Shown: positions 31,312-40,197 of the stretch, one piece after another
Layout: each line of letters starts with the position of its first letter
How positions within the stretch are numbered: the stretch's first letter is position 1
Assembly: GCF_024171725.1 (NCBI RefSeq)
Contig: NZ_JAMTCG010000003.1
Span: forward strand, 310,001 to 374,000
DNA length: 64,000 nucleotides
DNA from: Williamsia serinedens
Lineage (GTDB): Bacteria > Actinomycetota > Actinomycetes > Mycobacteriales > Mycobacteriaceae
Direction of reading: 5' to 3'
The notes under the pieces: generated by a model
What the model was told of the DNA's origin: nothing
The model's database searches: none
The model's input: only the letters and a program-made list of their open reading frames with translations
Program-made: the position numbers and the translations under genes

Positions 31312-34035
31312 ATGAGTCACCGCGTCGCGCTGTCCTTCGAGGACGGTGTCACCCGCTTCATCACGTGCGAGCCCGGACAGACCGTCGCCGACGCCGCCTA
31401 CCGCGCACGGATCAACATCCCGCTCGACTGTCGCGACGGCGCCTGCGGGACGTGCAAGGCGCAGTGCGAATCCGGTGAGTACGACGGCGGGCACTACATC
31501 GACGACGCGCTGACCGCCGGCGAGGCCGCCGACGGGTTCTGTCTGCCCTGCAGCATGACCCCGTCGTCAGATCTGGTGCTGCAGATCGCGAGCACGTCGG
31601 CCGTCGCCAAGACGCAGGCGGCAACCCACACGACGACGGTCACGGCCGTCGACCGTCTGTCACCGACGACGGTACGGCTGGCCGTCGCGGCGCCTGCCGG
31701 CGCCGGGATCGCCTTCCTGCCCGGCCAGTACGTGAACATCGCGGTCCCGGGCAGCGACGAGACGCGCTCGTACTCGTTCAGTTGCCCGTCGGGGTCGGAC
31801 GAACTGGAGTTCCTCATCAAGCTGATCCCCGGCGGGCTCATGTCGCGCTGGCTCGACACCGCGGCGGTCGGCGACGAGATCTCGTTCACGGGGCCGAACG
31901 GCAGCTTCTTCCTCCGCGAGGCCGAGCGCCCGGCGCTGTTGCTCGCCGGCGGGACCGGCCTCGCGCCGGTGCTCTCGATCCTGCGGACGCTGGCCCGTGA
32001 CGGCAACCCGCGTCCCGTGCATCTCGTCTACGGCGTCAGCACCGACGACGACCTCGTCGAGCTGGACACCCTGGAGGAGCTCACCACGACGCTGTCGTCG
32101 TTTACGTTCGAGTTCTGCGTGTCGGACCCGAACACCACTGCGGCGCATCGGGGCCACGTGACGAGCCTGATCCATCCCGAGCACCTGAACGACGGTGACG
32201 TCGCCATCTACCTGTGCGGCCCGCCGCCCATGGTCGAGTCGGTGCGCGCGCACCTCGCCGACCGGGACGTGGAGCCGACCGGCTTCTACTACGAGAAGTT
32301 CGCGCCCTCGTCGGCGGCGGCACCCGTCGTCGAGGACGACACCGAGTCCCCGGCGGAGAACGCCGCGCCGCCCATGGAGGTCGGCGAGACCGAGACCGAG
32401 GCCGCACCCACCGTCGCACCGACGGTGATCACACACGCGGCCGACAGCGACGGGCTGCTGATCGTGGCCGACGGTGTCGTACGGAGGGTGGCCGGACAGG
32501 ACGTCTTCCCCGGCCGTGACGTCGCCGGCGTCGCCGCGCACGCATCTGCCCCTGCCGACGAGGCGACGACGATGCGGAGGATCGCCGGCCAGGTCGTCGG
32601 ACACGTCGGCTCCGACGCCGATCCCGCACCGATCGATCCCGACGGCCCGATCGTCGACGCACCCGAAGCCCGTTCCGTCGCCGGACAGCAGATGTGGCCC
32701 GACCGCGACATCGCTCCCCTCGTCGACCGACCGGACATCGCTGCAGCAGAACACGGATCGCCGGTGACCGGCTACGAGATCGGCGAGGAACATCCGTCGG
32801 TCCACGAGTCCGACGCGGTGTTCGAGGCGCGGCGCGCCCTGGAACTGGGGGCGCTCGAACTGGTCATCGGCCGCATGTCGTCGCAGGCGATCGCCGGGTA
32901 CCGGCTCCTCGCCGACGTCACGACGCGCTATGTCGACGGCGACCGTTTCGTCGACGCGGCCGCCTACACCGAGACCAACGCCGCGTTCCACGATTACCTG
33001 TTCACCCAGACCGGGAACGAGCATCTTCTGCAGGCCTATCGGGCGCTCGGCGTCAAGGCCGCGATGGCCGAGACGCTGCGCAACGCCACCTGGTGCGACC
33101 CGTCGTGCGCCCAGGATCACCTCGACATCGTCGACGCCATCGAGGCGCAGGATCGGGAGCGCGCGCGGACGCTGATCGCCGACCACGCCGAGCGCTCGAA
33201 GATCACCATGCGACGCGCGATGCAGGACACCGCCGCGAGCAAGCGTCCGGCGTTCGTGAGTCCCGGCCGGTTCGCGGGCAAGGTCGTCGTCGTGACCGGC
33301 GCCGCCCAGGGCATCGGCGAGTGGGTCGCCCGACGGATCGCCGCCGAGAGCGGCACACTCGTCCTCGCCGACCGGTCCGAACTCGTCGAGTCCTTCGCGC
33401 AGGAGCTCTCCGCGGAGACCACCGCGACGGGTGTGATGGCCGACCTCGAGACCTGGGACGGCGCTGCGAAGGTCGTCGACGCGGCGATCGCCGAGCACGG
33501 TCGGGTGGACGTCGCCATCCACGTCGTCGGCGGCACCATCTGGGCCAAGCCGTTCGCCGAGTACCCGCCCGAACAGATCGAGAAGGAGCTGTCTCGGTCG
33601 CTCTACCCGACGCTGTGGTCGTGCCGCGCCGTCATCGGACCGATGATCGAGCAGGGCTCGGGCACCATCGTGAACGTCTCCTCGGTCGCGACGCGGGGCG
33701 TCCATCGGGTGCCCTACGCCGCCGCGAAGGGTGGCGTCAACGCGATCACGTCGGCGCTCGCCCTCGAAGGGGCTCCCCACGGGGTGCGCGTCGTCGCGAC
33801 CGCACCCGGCGGGACCGACGCCCCACCGCGGCGCATCCCCCGGGGTCCGGCGCCGCAGACAGATAAGGAGAAGGCCTGGTATCAGGCCCTCGTCGACCAG
33901 ACGGTCGAGTCGTCCCTGTTGAAGCGCTACGGCACGCTCGACGAGCAAGCCGCTGCGATCTGCTTCCTCGCTTCGGACGAGGCGTCCTACATCACCGGCA
34001 CGGTGCTGCCGGTCGCCGGCGGGGACCTCGGCTGA
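31312..34035 (+). CDS. benC-benD: BenC-FCD-BenD triple fusion: reductase, FCD domain and diol dehydrogenase
   Basis: A 907-residue fusion. Residues 1-95 are a plant-type ferredoxin domain (C40, C45, C48, C80). Residues 105-335 are an FAD/NAD reductase (RSYSFS, GGTGLAPV, CGPPPMV), together BenC. Residues 340-500 are a linker with three degenerate units (RRVAGQDVFPGRDVA, RRIAGQVVG, RSVAGQQMWPDRDIA). Residues 500-645 are an FCD domain, normally the effector-binding half of GntR regulators, with its metal-site residues H560, H603 and H625 but no DNA-binding domain. Residues 652-907 are BenD (TGAAQGIGE, Y802-x3-K806), the SDR that makes catechol. ATG 31312 follows GGGAGGCGG. Confidence 0.92.
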   Translation: MSHRVALSFEDGVTRFITCEPGQTVADAAYRARINIPLDCRDGACGTCKAQCESGEYDGGHYIDDALTAGEAADGFCLPCSMTPSSDLVLQIASTSAVAKTQAATHTTTVTAVDRLSPTTVRLAVAAPAGAGIAFLPGQYVNIAVPGSDETRSYSFSCPSGSDELEFLIKLIPGGLMSRWLDTAAVGDEISFTGPNGSFFLREAERPALLLAGGTGLAPVLSILRTLARDGNPRPVHLVYGVSTDDDLVELDTLEELTTTLSSFTFEFCVSDPNTTAAHRGHVTSLIHPEHLNDGDVAIYLCGPPPMVESVRAHLADRDVEPTGFYYEKFAPSSAAAPVVEDDTESPAENAAPPMEVGETETEAAPTVAPTVITHAADSDGLLIVADGVVRRVAGQDVFPGRDVAGVAAHASAPADEATTMRRIAGQVVGHVGSDADPAPIDPDGPIVDAPEARSVAGQQMWPDRDIAPLVDRPDIAAAEHGSPVTGYEIGEEHPSVHESDAVFEARRALELGALELVIGRMSSQAIAGYRLLADVTTRYVDGDRFVDAAAYTETNAAFHDYLFTQTGNEHLLQAYRALGVKAAMAETLRNATWCDPSCAQDHLDIVDAIEAQDRERARTLIADHAERSKITMRRAMQDTAASKRPAFVSPGRFAGKVVVVTGAAQGIGEWVARRIAAESGTLVLADRSELVESFAQELSAETTATGVMADLETWDGAAKVVDAAIAEHGRVDVAIHVVGGTIWAKPFAEYPPEQIEKELSRSLYPTLWSCRAVIGPMIEQGSGTIVNVSSVATRGVHRVPYAAAKGGVNAITSALALEGAPHGVRVVATAPGGTDAPPRRIPRGPAPQTDKEKAWYQALVDQTVESSLLKRYGTLDEQAAAICFLASDEASYITGTVLPVAGGDLG

Positions 34036-34088
34036 CCCGCTCGCTCATCCGGCAGACCCCGCGAGGCGGGCTGACTACCCTCGCCGTC

Positions 34089-36794
34089 ATGGACGCGAGG
34101 TCGACGCCGGTGGGCCTCGACGGTCCGCTCACCGCCCTGCGGGAGCGACTGGCCACAGCTCGCGCACGGTCGACGTGCGTCGTGGTCGATGCCGACGCCG
34201 GCGTCGGACTCACCACGCTCCTGCGGGCGTTCGTCGACGGTCTCGGCGGTGACGACGGCGTCCACACCGCCCGCGGGCTGGCGTGGGAGACCTCGGTGAC
34301 CGAAGCTGTCCTGCACCAGCTCGTCAGGGGTGACGTGGACGGCCACGACGACCTCGTCGGCCGGCTCGGGTGCCGTTCGCGCCAGGTCACCGCGGTCGTC
34401 GTCGACGACGCCCACCTCGCGGACGCGTCGTCGCTGCGACACCTGGCCGGGGCGGTCCGGCACGACCCCGACGCGCATCTCCTCCTCGTCCTCGGGCGCC
34501 ATCGGCTGCCCGACGCCGACCCCGTGGTGCTGACCGTGCTCGACGCCGCGGGAGACACCGTCGTGGACCTGCCACCGCTGTCCCCCGACGACGTCGCGGA
34601 ACTGGCAGGCAGGCACGGGGTCGCGCTGCGCCCGTCCACCGCCGCCCACCTCACGCGCCACACCCGCGGAGCTCCCCGCGCGGTGGTCGCGCTGCTCCGC
34701 GAACTCCCCCGCGAGACGTGGGCACAGTCGACGGGACCGCTGCCTGCGCCGCGCCACATTCGGGCCGTGGTCCAGGCAACGCTCGACGCGGCTGACGCCC
34801 CGACCCGGCGTCTCGTCGAGACAGTCGCCGTCCTCGGCGAGCCGACACCTCTTCCCGTCGTCGCCGAGATCCTCGGGCTCTCGGATCCGCTCGCCGTGGT
34901 CGACGCCGCGGCCGGCGCCGGGCTGATCACCGCGCGCGACGGTCCCGGCGGCACCGACCTCGACGCAGCCGACCCGATGGCGCGGGCCGCAGTGCTCGAG
35001 GGCATGACGCGAACGGCCGTCGCCGCGGCACACACGACGATCGCCGAGGCGGTCGCCGCGTCCGACCCGTCGCGGGCATTGGCGCACCGGGCTCGGGCGA
35101 CACCACTGCCCGATCCGAATCTCGCCGCGCGCCTGACGTCGGCGGCCGACCACAGTGGCGCCACCGGCGCATGGTCGACCGCAGCCACGCTGTTCGGTCT
35201 CGCGAGCCGTCTGACCACCGACATCCAGGACCGCGAGTCGACGTTCCTGCGGGCCGTCGACGCACAGATCAGCGCCGGCGACATCGCCTCGGCCGCCGAC
35301 CATCTCGCCGCCGTCGAGAGTCTCCGCGAGACTCCACTGCGGAACTCGGTGCTGGGGTATCTCGCCATCCTGCGCGGCCGACCGGAGGAGGCGTCGGCGC
35401 GTCTGCGGCGAGCGTGGGAGATGGTGCGGCCCGCGCATGACCCCGAGTCGGCCGCGACCGTCTGTCACCGGCAGGTCCTGCACAGCCTCGCGCGGTGCGA
35501 CGGGCGGCGACTGGTGCGATGGGCCGACGAGGCGGTGACGCTGGTCGGCGCCGACCACCCGGTGGCCGTCGAGGTGGGGGCGATCCGCGGCCTCGGACTC
35601 GGGGCCACCGGCCGCATGCGCGAGGCACTCGTCGGCTACGAGAACCTCTGGGACCACAACCGTGTCGGACCGGTCGGTCAGCGCGTCCAGATGGGGGCGG
35701 GATGGCTGCATCTCGCCGCCGACGACGTCGCGCGGGCCCGGACCGAACTGGAGACCGCGATCCCCACCGACCATCTCGGCGGGTCGACCCGCATCGCGTT
35801 GTGGGCCCACTCGTGGCTGGCGCGAACGTGTTTCGTCACCGGGGACTGGCCGGCCGCGATGCGTGCGGCGCAGGCCGGTCTGGCCCTCGCCGACCGGACC
35901 GGTACCCGGCTGATGGTGCCGCTGCTGTCGTGGACGGTCGCCCAGATCGGCGCACTGCGCGGCGACTGGGAGACGGCCGAGAGGGCACTCCGCCAGGGTG
36001 ATTCGGGTTCCCAGGACTACGAGATCATGCGCGTGCCGGCGGCTCTGGCCCGCGCAGCGGTGGCCGAGGCCCGCGCCGACTACGCGGCGGTGCTGCGCGC
36101 CCTGTCACCGCTGACGGAGAGCTGGGCGCCCGAGGACATCGTCGAGCCGGGGTTCTGGCCGTGGCCCGACGTGTACGGCAACGCGCTCGTGATGGAGGGC
36201 CGCCTCGACGACGCGGAGACGTTCCTCTCCCCGCACGAACGACGGGCGCGGGATCGCGGTCACCGGTCGGCGCAGGCGCGCCTGGCCTACGTCCGTGGCC
36301 GGCTGCTGGGCGCGCGCGGCGAGATCGACGCCGCCGTCGACGTCTTCGACGACGCGCTCGCCACCCTCGTCGACCTCCCCCTGCTCCACGATCGGGCCCG
36401 CGTCGCGTTCGCCTACGGGCAGACACTGCGGCGTGCGGGTCGGCGGCGTGACGCCGACGTGGTGATCACCGAGGCACGCGATCACTTCCGCGCACTCGGT
36501 GCGATCACCTACGTCGCCCGCTGCGACCGGGAGCTGAAAGCCGGTGGGGTGCGCGCGGTCATCGCCGACCGACCACACGACGCGCTGACACCGCAGGAGG
36601 ACGCCGTCGCCGCCCTCGTCGCCACCGGGATGACCAACCGCGAGGTCGCCGCCGAGCTGTTCCTGTCGGTGAAGACCGTGCAGTACCACCTCACCCGCGT
36701 CTACGCGAAGCTGGGCATCCGCTCCCGTGCCGAGCTCGCCGCGCGCCGCGCGCAGGACGGCACGACGGAGCCCGTCACCGTCGAGCCTGGATAG
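34089..36794 (+). CDS. benR: LuxR-type STAND regulator of benzoate genes (BenR-like)
   Basis: A 901-residue large LuxR-family regulator. An N-terminal ATPase-like domain has a Walker B-like VTAVVVDDAH. Its P-loop position reads DADAGVGLTTLL, lacking the GK[ST] lysine, so ATP binding may be lost. A long helical repeat region follows, and a C-terminal LuxR helix-turn-helix (LTPQEDAVAALVATGMTNREVAAELFLSVKTVQYHL) ends the protein. In Corynebacterium glutamicum a LuxR-type BenR likewise follows the ben genes. A TACCCT -10-like hexamer seven bases before ATG suggests a leaderless transcript. Confidence 0.85.
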   Translation: MDARSTPVGLDGPLTALRERLATARARSTCVVVDADAGVGLTTLLRAFVDGLGGDDGVHTARGLAWETSVTEAVLHQLVRGDVDGHDDLVGRLGCRSRQVTAVVVDDAHLADASSLRHLAGAVRHDPDAHLLLVLGRHRLPDADPVVLTVLDAAGDTVVDLPPLSPDDVAELAGRHGVALRPSTAAHLTRHTRGAPRAVVALLRELPRETWAQSTGPLPAPRHIRAVVQATLDAADAPTRRLVETVAVLGEPTPLPVVAEILGLSDPLAVVDAAAGAGLITARDGPGGTDLDAADPMARAAVLEGMTRTAVAAAHTTIAEAVAASDPSRALAHRARATPLPDPNLAARLTSAADHSGATGAWSTAATLFGLASRLTTDIQDRESTFLRAVDAQISAGDIASAADHLAAVESLRETPLRNSVLGYLAILRGRPEEASARLRRAWEMVRPAHDPESAATVCHRQVLHSLARCDGRRLVRWADEAVTLVGADHPVAVEVGAIRGLGLGATGRMREALVGYENLWDHNRVGPVGQRVQMGAGWLHLAADDVARARTELETAIPTDHLGGSTRIALWAHSWLARTCFVTGDWPAAMRAAQAGLALADRTGTRLMVPLLSWTVAQIGALRGDWETAERALRQGDSGSQDYEIMRVPAALARAAVAEARADYAAVLRALSPLTESWAPEDIVEPGFWPWPDVYGNALVMEGRLDDAETFLSPHERRARDRGHRSAQARLAYVRGRLLGARGEIDAAVDVFDDALATLVDLPLLHDRARVAFAYGQTLRRAGRRRDADVVITEARDHFRALGAITYVARCDRELKAGGVRAVIADRPHDALTPQEDAVAALVATGMTNREVAAELFLSVKTVQYHLTRVYAKLGIRSRAELAARRAQDGTTEPVTVEPG

Positions 36795-36804
36795 GCTCCG
36801 GCGC

Positions 36805-37545
36805 ATGGCCGACGAGTTCGTGCAGTCCCTCGCCCGCGGGTTGTCGGTGATCACCGCCTTCGACGCCGAGCATCCCGCGATGACGCTGAGTGCCGTCGCC
36901 GCGCGGGCAGGGTTGACCCGGGCCACCGCGCGTCGATTGCTGCACACGCTCGTCGAGCTGGGCTACGTCCGCGTCGACGGCACCGACTTCGCCCTGACCC
37001 CCCAGGTGCTGCGCCTCGGGACCGCCTATCTCGCGGGGCTCGGTCTGCCGGAGGTCGCGCAACCGCACCTCGCGGAACTGTCCGCACGGGTCGGTGAGTC
37101 GACGTCGGCGGCGATCCTCGACGGCGACGACATCGTCTACATCGCGCGCGTCGCGTCGAGCCACCGGCTGATGCGGGTCGGGATCACCGTCGGCACACGG
37201 TTCCCCGCGTGGGCGACGTCGATGGGACGCGTCCTGCTCGCCGACCGGCCCGGCGACCCCCTCGCCGACGTCGAGCTGCGGCCTCTCACGCCCCGCACCG
37301 TGACCGATCCAGATCGGCTGCGCGGCATCCTCGCCGACGTCCACACGCACGGGTACGCCGTCGTCGACGAGGAACTCGAGGTCGGACTGCGGTCGATCGC
37401 GGTCCCCGTCCGCACCGCAGACGGTGTCGTCGCCGCGGTGAACATCTCGCTCAACGCCGGGTCGCAGGATCCGGAGACTCACCTCGACGACCTCCGCGCC
37501 ACCGCGACGGCGATCTCCGACGACCTCGCGGCCCTGGCGCGATGA
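36805..37545 (+). CDS. pcaR: IclR-family regulator of the beta-ketoadipate pathway
   Basis: A 246-residue IclR-type protein. The winged helix-turn-helix at about 8-70 is followed by an effector-binding domain with the pattern MRVGITVGTRFPAWATSMGRVLLA typical of the PcaR/PcaU/PobR group. It precedes pcaF, and two tandem GTTCGC dyads that look like its operator lie between them. TAGGCT ends seven bases before ATG 36805 and there is no ribosome site, so it is probably leaderless. The effector is likely beta-ketoadipate or protocatechuate. Confidence 0.88.
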   Translation: MADEFVQSLARGLSVITAFDAEHPAMTLSAVAARAGLTRATARRLLHTLVELGYVRVDGTDFALTPQVLRLGTAYLAGLGLPEVAQPHLAELSARVGESTSAAILDGDDIVYIARVASSHRLMRVGITVGTRFPAWATSMGRVLLADRPGDPLADVELRPLTPRTVTDPDRLRGILADVHTHGYAVVDEELEVGLRSIAVPVRTADGVVAAVNISLNAGSQDPETHLDDLRATATAISDDLAALAR

Positions 37546-37564
37546 GCCGGCCGTTTGCTACCGT

Positions 37565-37598
37565 GTTCGCATAGCGTACGTGCGTTCGCACAGCGAAC
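37565..37598. promoter_or_regulatory. Tandem IclR-type operator before pcaF
   Basis: Two 15-bp dyads lie 19 bp apart: GTTCGCATAGCGTAC (37565-37579) and the perfect GTTCGCACAGCGAAC (37584-37598). They resemble the GTTCGAT-type sites of the IclR regulators PcaU and PobR. They sit 20-55 bases before the pcaF start, just behind pcaR. Confidence 0.7.
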
Positions 37599-37618
37599 AC
37601 GAGACCAGTGAGGTGCCG

Positions 37619-38809
37619 ATGACCGACGCCTTCCTCCACACCGCGGTCCGGACACCGTTCGGTCGCTTCGGCGGTGCGCTGTCCGGCTCCCGCCCCGACG
37701 ATCTCGCGGCAGGCGTCGTGCGTGCCGTCGTGGATCGCACCAACGGCCTCGACGGCGCCGACGTCGACGAGGTCGTCCTCGGGTGCGCCAACCAGGCCGG
37801 TGAGGACAACCGCAACGTCGCACGGATGGCAGTGCTGCTCGCCGATCTCCCGACGTCGGTGCCGGCGACGACCGTCAACCGCCTCTGCGGATCGAGCCTC
37901 GACGCCGCGATCCTCGCGTCCCGTGCCATCGAGACCGGCGATGCGTCGGTCGTCGTCGCGGGCGGTGTCGAGTCCATGACGCGCGCACCGTGGGTGCTGC
38001 CGAAGCCGTCGCGCGCCTTCCCCGCCGGGGACGTCACCGCCGTGTCGACGACGCTGGGGTGGCGCCTGGTGAACAGCCGCATGCCCGCCGAGTGGACCGC
38101 CTCGCTCGGCGAGTGCAACGAGCAACTCGCCGAGCGGTTCTCCATCTCCCGGGACCGGCAGGACGCGTTCGCGGCCCGCTCGCACCTACTCTCTGCGCAG
38201 GCGTGGGACGAGGGGTTCTACGACGACCTCGTCGTGGCCGTCGAGGGCGTGGACCTCGACCGCGACGAGTGCATCCGCCCCGACACCACCGTCGACACCC
38301 TCGCCGGCCTGCGGACGGCGTTCCGCCGCGACGGCACCATCACCGCCGGCAACGCCAGCCCGCTCAACGACGGCGCCTCGGCCGTCGTGCTCGCCGCCGA
38401 GGGCGCACTCCCCGGCGATCCGCTGGCGCGTGTCGCCGGTCGCGCCGCGCACGCGCTCACCCCGCAGGACTTCGGCATCGCGCCGATCGACGCCGCCGAG
38501 AAGGCGTTGTCGCGCGCCGGGATCGGCTGGTCGGACGTGGGAGCGGTCGAGCTCAACGAGGCCTTCGCCGTCCAGTCCCTGGCCTGTGTGGACGCCTGGG
38601 GCATCGACCCGGAGATCGTCAACACCCGCGGTGGCGCCATCGCGATCGGGCATCCACTCGGCGCGTCCGGCACCCGCATCCTCGGCACGCTCGCACACCG
38701 CCTGCGTGACGAGAAGCAGCGGTGGGGTGTGGCCGCCATCTGCATCGGCGTCGGCCAGGCCCTAGCCGTCGTCCTCGAGAACGCCACCTACACGGGGAGG
38801 CCCGCATGA
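37619..38809 (+). CDS. pcaF: Beta-ketoadipyl-CoA thiolase
   Basis: A 396-residue thiolase that cleaves beta-ketoadipyl-CoA to acetyl-CoA and succinyl-CoA, the last step of the pathway. The acyl-enzyme cysteine is in VNRLCGSSLDA. GHPLGASGTRI carries the catalytic His, and CIGVGQALAVV the second Cys. The frame begins at 37580, but ATG 37619 was chosen because the upstream part contains the operator dyads. It is followed by pcaI with an ATGA overlap. Confidence 0.95.
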   Translation: MTDAFLHTAVRTPFGRFGGALSGSRPDDLAAGVVRAVVDRTNGLDGADVDEVVLGCANQAGEDNRNVARMAVLLADLPTSVPATTVNRLCGSSLDAAILASRAIETGDASVVVAGGVESMTRAPWVLPKPSRAFPAGDVTAVSTTLGWRLVNSRMPAEWTASLGECNEQLAERFSISRDRQDAFAARSHLLSAQAWDEGFYDDLVVAVEGVDLDRDECIRPDTTVDTLAGLRTAFRRDGTITAGNASPLNDGASAVVLAAEGALPGDPLARVAGRAAHALTPQDFGIAPIDAAEKALSRAGIGWSDVGAVELNEAFAVQSLACVDAWGIDPEIVNTRGGAIAIGHPLGASGTRILGTLAHRLRDEKQRWGVAAICIGVGQALAVVLENATYTGRPA

Positions 38810-39474
38810 GCATCACCGAGATCTGCGCCGACACCGCCGAGGCGGTCGCCGGCATCACCGACGGCTCCACGGTCCTCGTCGGCGGCTTCGGGATGGCCGG
38901 CATGCCCGTCGCCTTGATCGATGCACTGATCGACCAGGGCGCCTCCGACCTGACCGTCGTCTCCAACAACGCCGGCAACGGTGACACGGGGCTCTCGGCG
39001 CTGCTGGCGAAACGTCGTGTCCGCAAGGTCATCTGCTCGTTCCCGCGCCAGTCCGACTCGTGGGTGTTCGACGGCCTGTACCGCGACGGCGCCATCGAGC
39101 TCGAGGTGGTACCCCAGGGCACACTCGCCGAACGGATGCGCGCGGCCGGCGCCGGCATCGGCGCCTTCTTCTGCCCCACCGGTGTCGGCACGCTGCTCGC
39201 CGAGGGCAAGGAGACCCGCGAGATCGACGGCCGCACACACGTCCTCGAGTACCCGATCCGCGGCGACGTCGCCCTCATCCGGGCGCACACCGCCGACCGC
39301 ATGGGCAACCTCGTCTACCGCAAGACGGCGCGCAACTTCGGTCCGGTGATGGCCACCGCCGCTGCCCGGACCATCGTCGAGGTCACCGACATCGTCGAGA
39401 CCGGTTCCCTCGATCCCGAATCCGTCGTCACCCCGTCGATCTACGTCGACCGCATCGTGGAGGTGCCCCGATGA
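38806..39474 (+). CDS. pcaI: 3-oxoadipate CoA-transferase subunit A
   Basis: The 222-residue alpha subunit of the enzyme that moves CoA from succinyl-CoA to beta-ketoadipate. The glycine-rich start (GSTVLVGGFGMAGMP) and FFCPTGVGTLLAEGKE are the family motifs. ATGA overlaps link it to pcaF upstream and pcaJ downstream, as expected for subunits made in equal amounts. Confidence 0.95.
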   Translation: MSITEICADTAEAVAGITDGSTVLVGGFGMAGMPVALIDALIDQGASDLTVVSNNAGNGDTGLSALLAKRRVRKVICSFPRQSDSWVFDGLYRDGAIELEVVPQGTLAERMRAAGAGIGAFFCPTGVGTLLAEGKETREIDGRTHVLEYPIRGDVALIRAHTADRMGNLVYRKTARNFGPVMATAAARTIVEVTDIVETGSLDPESVVTPSIYVDRIVEVPR

Positions 39475-40115
39475 CCGACAGTCCCCGCACGAAGGACGAG
39501 ATCGCCGCGGCGATCGCCGCCGACATCCCGCGCGGTTCGTTCGTCAACCTCGGCATCGGTCAACCGACGCTGGTCGCCGACCATCTCTCCGCCGACTCGG
39601 GCATCGTGCTGCACACCGAGAACGGGATGCTCAACATGGGACCGGCCGCCAGCGGGGACGACGTCGACCCCGACCTCACCAACGCGGGCAAGATCCCCGT
39701 CACCGAGCTGCCCGGCGCCTCGTATTTCCACCACGCCGACTCGTTCGCCATGATGCGCGGCGGCCACCTCGATGTCTGCGTGCTCGGCGCGTTCCAGGTG
39801 TCGACGAGCGGCGACCTCGCGAACTGGCACACCGGGAAACCGGACGCGATCCCCGCCGTCGGTGGGGCGATGGACCTCGCGATCGGGGCCAAGCAGGTGT
39901 TCGTGATGATGACCCTGCTCGCCAAGGACGGCTCCTCGAAGCTGGTGCGCGAGTGCAGCTATCCGCTCACCGGCGTCGGCTGTGTCACCCGCGTCTACAC
40001 CGACGTCGCCACCTTCGACGTCGGGCCGGACGGTGCGCATGTCCGAGACCTGCACGGGATGACGCTCGACGAGCTGCGAGACGCGGTCGGACTCGAGCTG
40101 GAGCTCGCGTCGTGA
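39471..40115 (+). CDS. pcaJ: 3-oxoadipate CoA-transferase subunit B
   Basis: The 214-residue beta subunit. VNLGIGQPTLVADHL and the active-site glutamate in LHTENGMLNMGP are visible. The ATG overlaps the pcaI stop. The gene ends the pcaFIJ unit; 82 bases with a putative operator separate it from pcaH. Confidence 0.95.
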   Translation: MTDSPRTKDEIAAAIAADIPRGSFVNLGIGQPTLVADHLSADSGIVLHTENGMLNMGPAASGDDVDPDLTNAGKIPVTELPGASYFHHADSFAMMRGGHLDVCVLGAFQVSTSGDLANWHTGKPDAIPAVGGAMDLAIGAKQVFVMMTLLAKDGSSKLVRECSYPLTGVGCVTRVYTDVATFDVGPDGAHVRDLHGMTLDELRDAVGLELELAS

Positions 40116-40139
40116 CCGGGACGGACGGAGGCGCGATCA

Positions 40140-40154
40140 TTTCGCCCAGTGGAA
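40140..40154. promoter_or_regulatory. IclR-type operator before pcaH
   Basis: TTTCGCCCAGTGGAA is a 15-bp near-palindrome of the same type as those before the HD gene (43935), creJ (45459) and pobA (55043). A TAGGTT -10-like hexamer follows at 40186-40191, six bases before the pcaH ATG, so the pcaHGBL message is probably leaderless. Confidence 0.6.
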
Positions 40155-40197
40155 TCACCCGCTCGCCCCGCGGGTCGTCGGTGCCTAGGTTCCCCTC

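Noticed and set aside
31660-33948. A 762-codon minus-strand open frame across the Ben fusion
   Set aside because: It is the mirror of the codon-position GC bias of the plus-strand gene, lacks domains, and overlaps clear catalytic motifs on the other strand.
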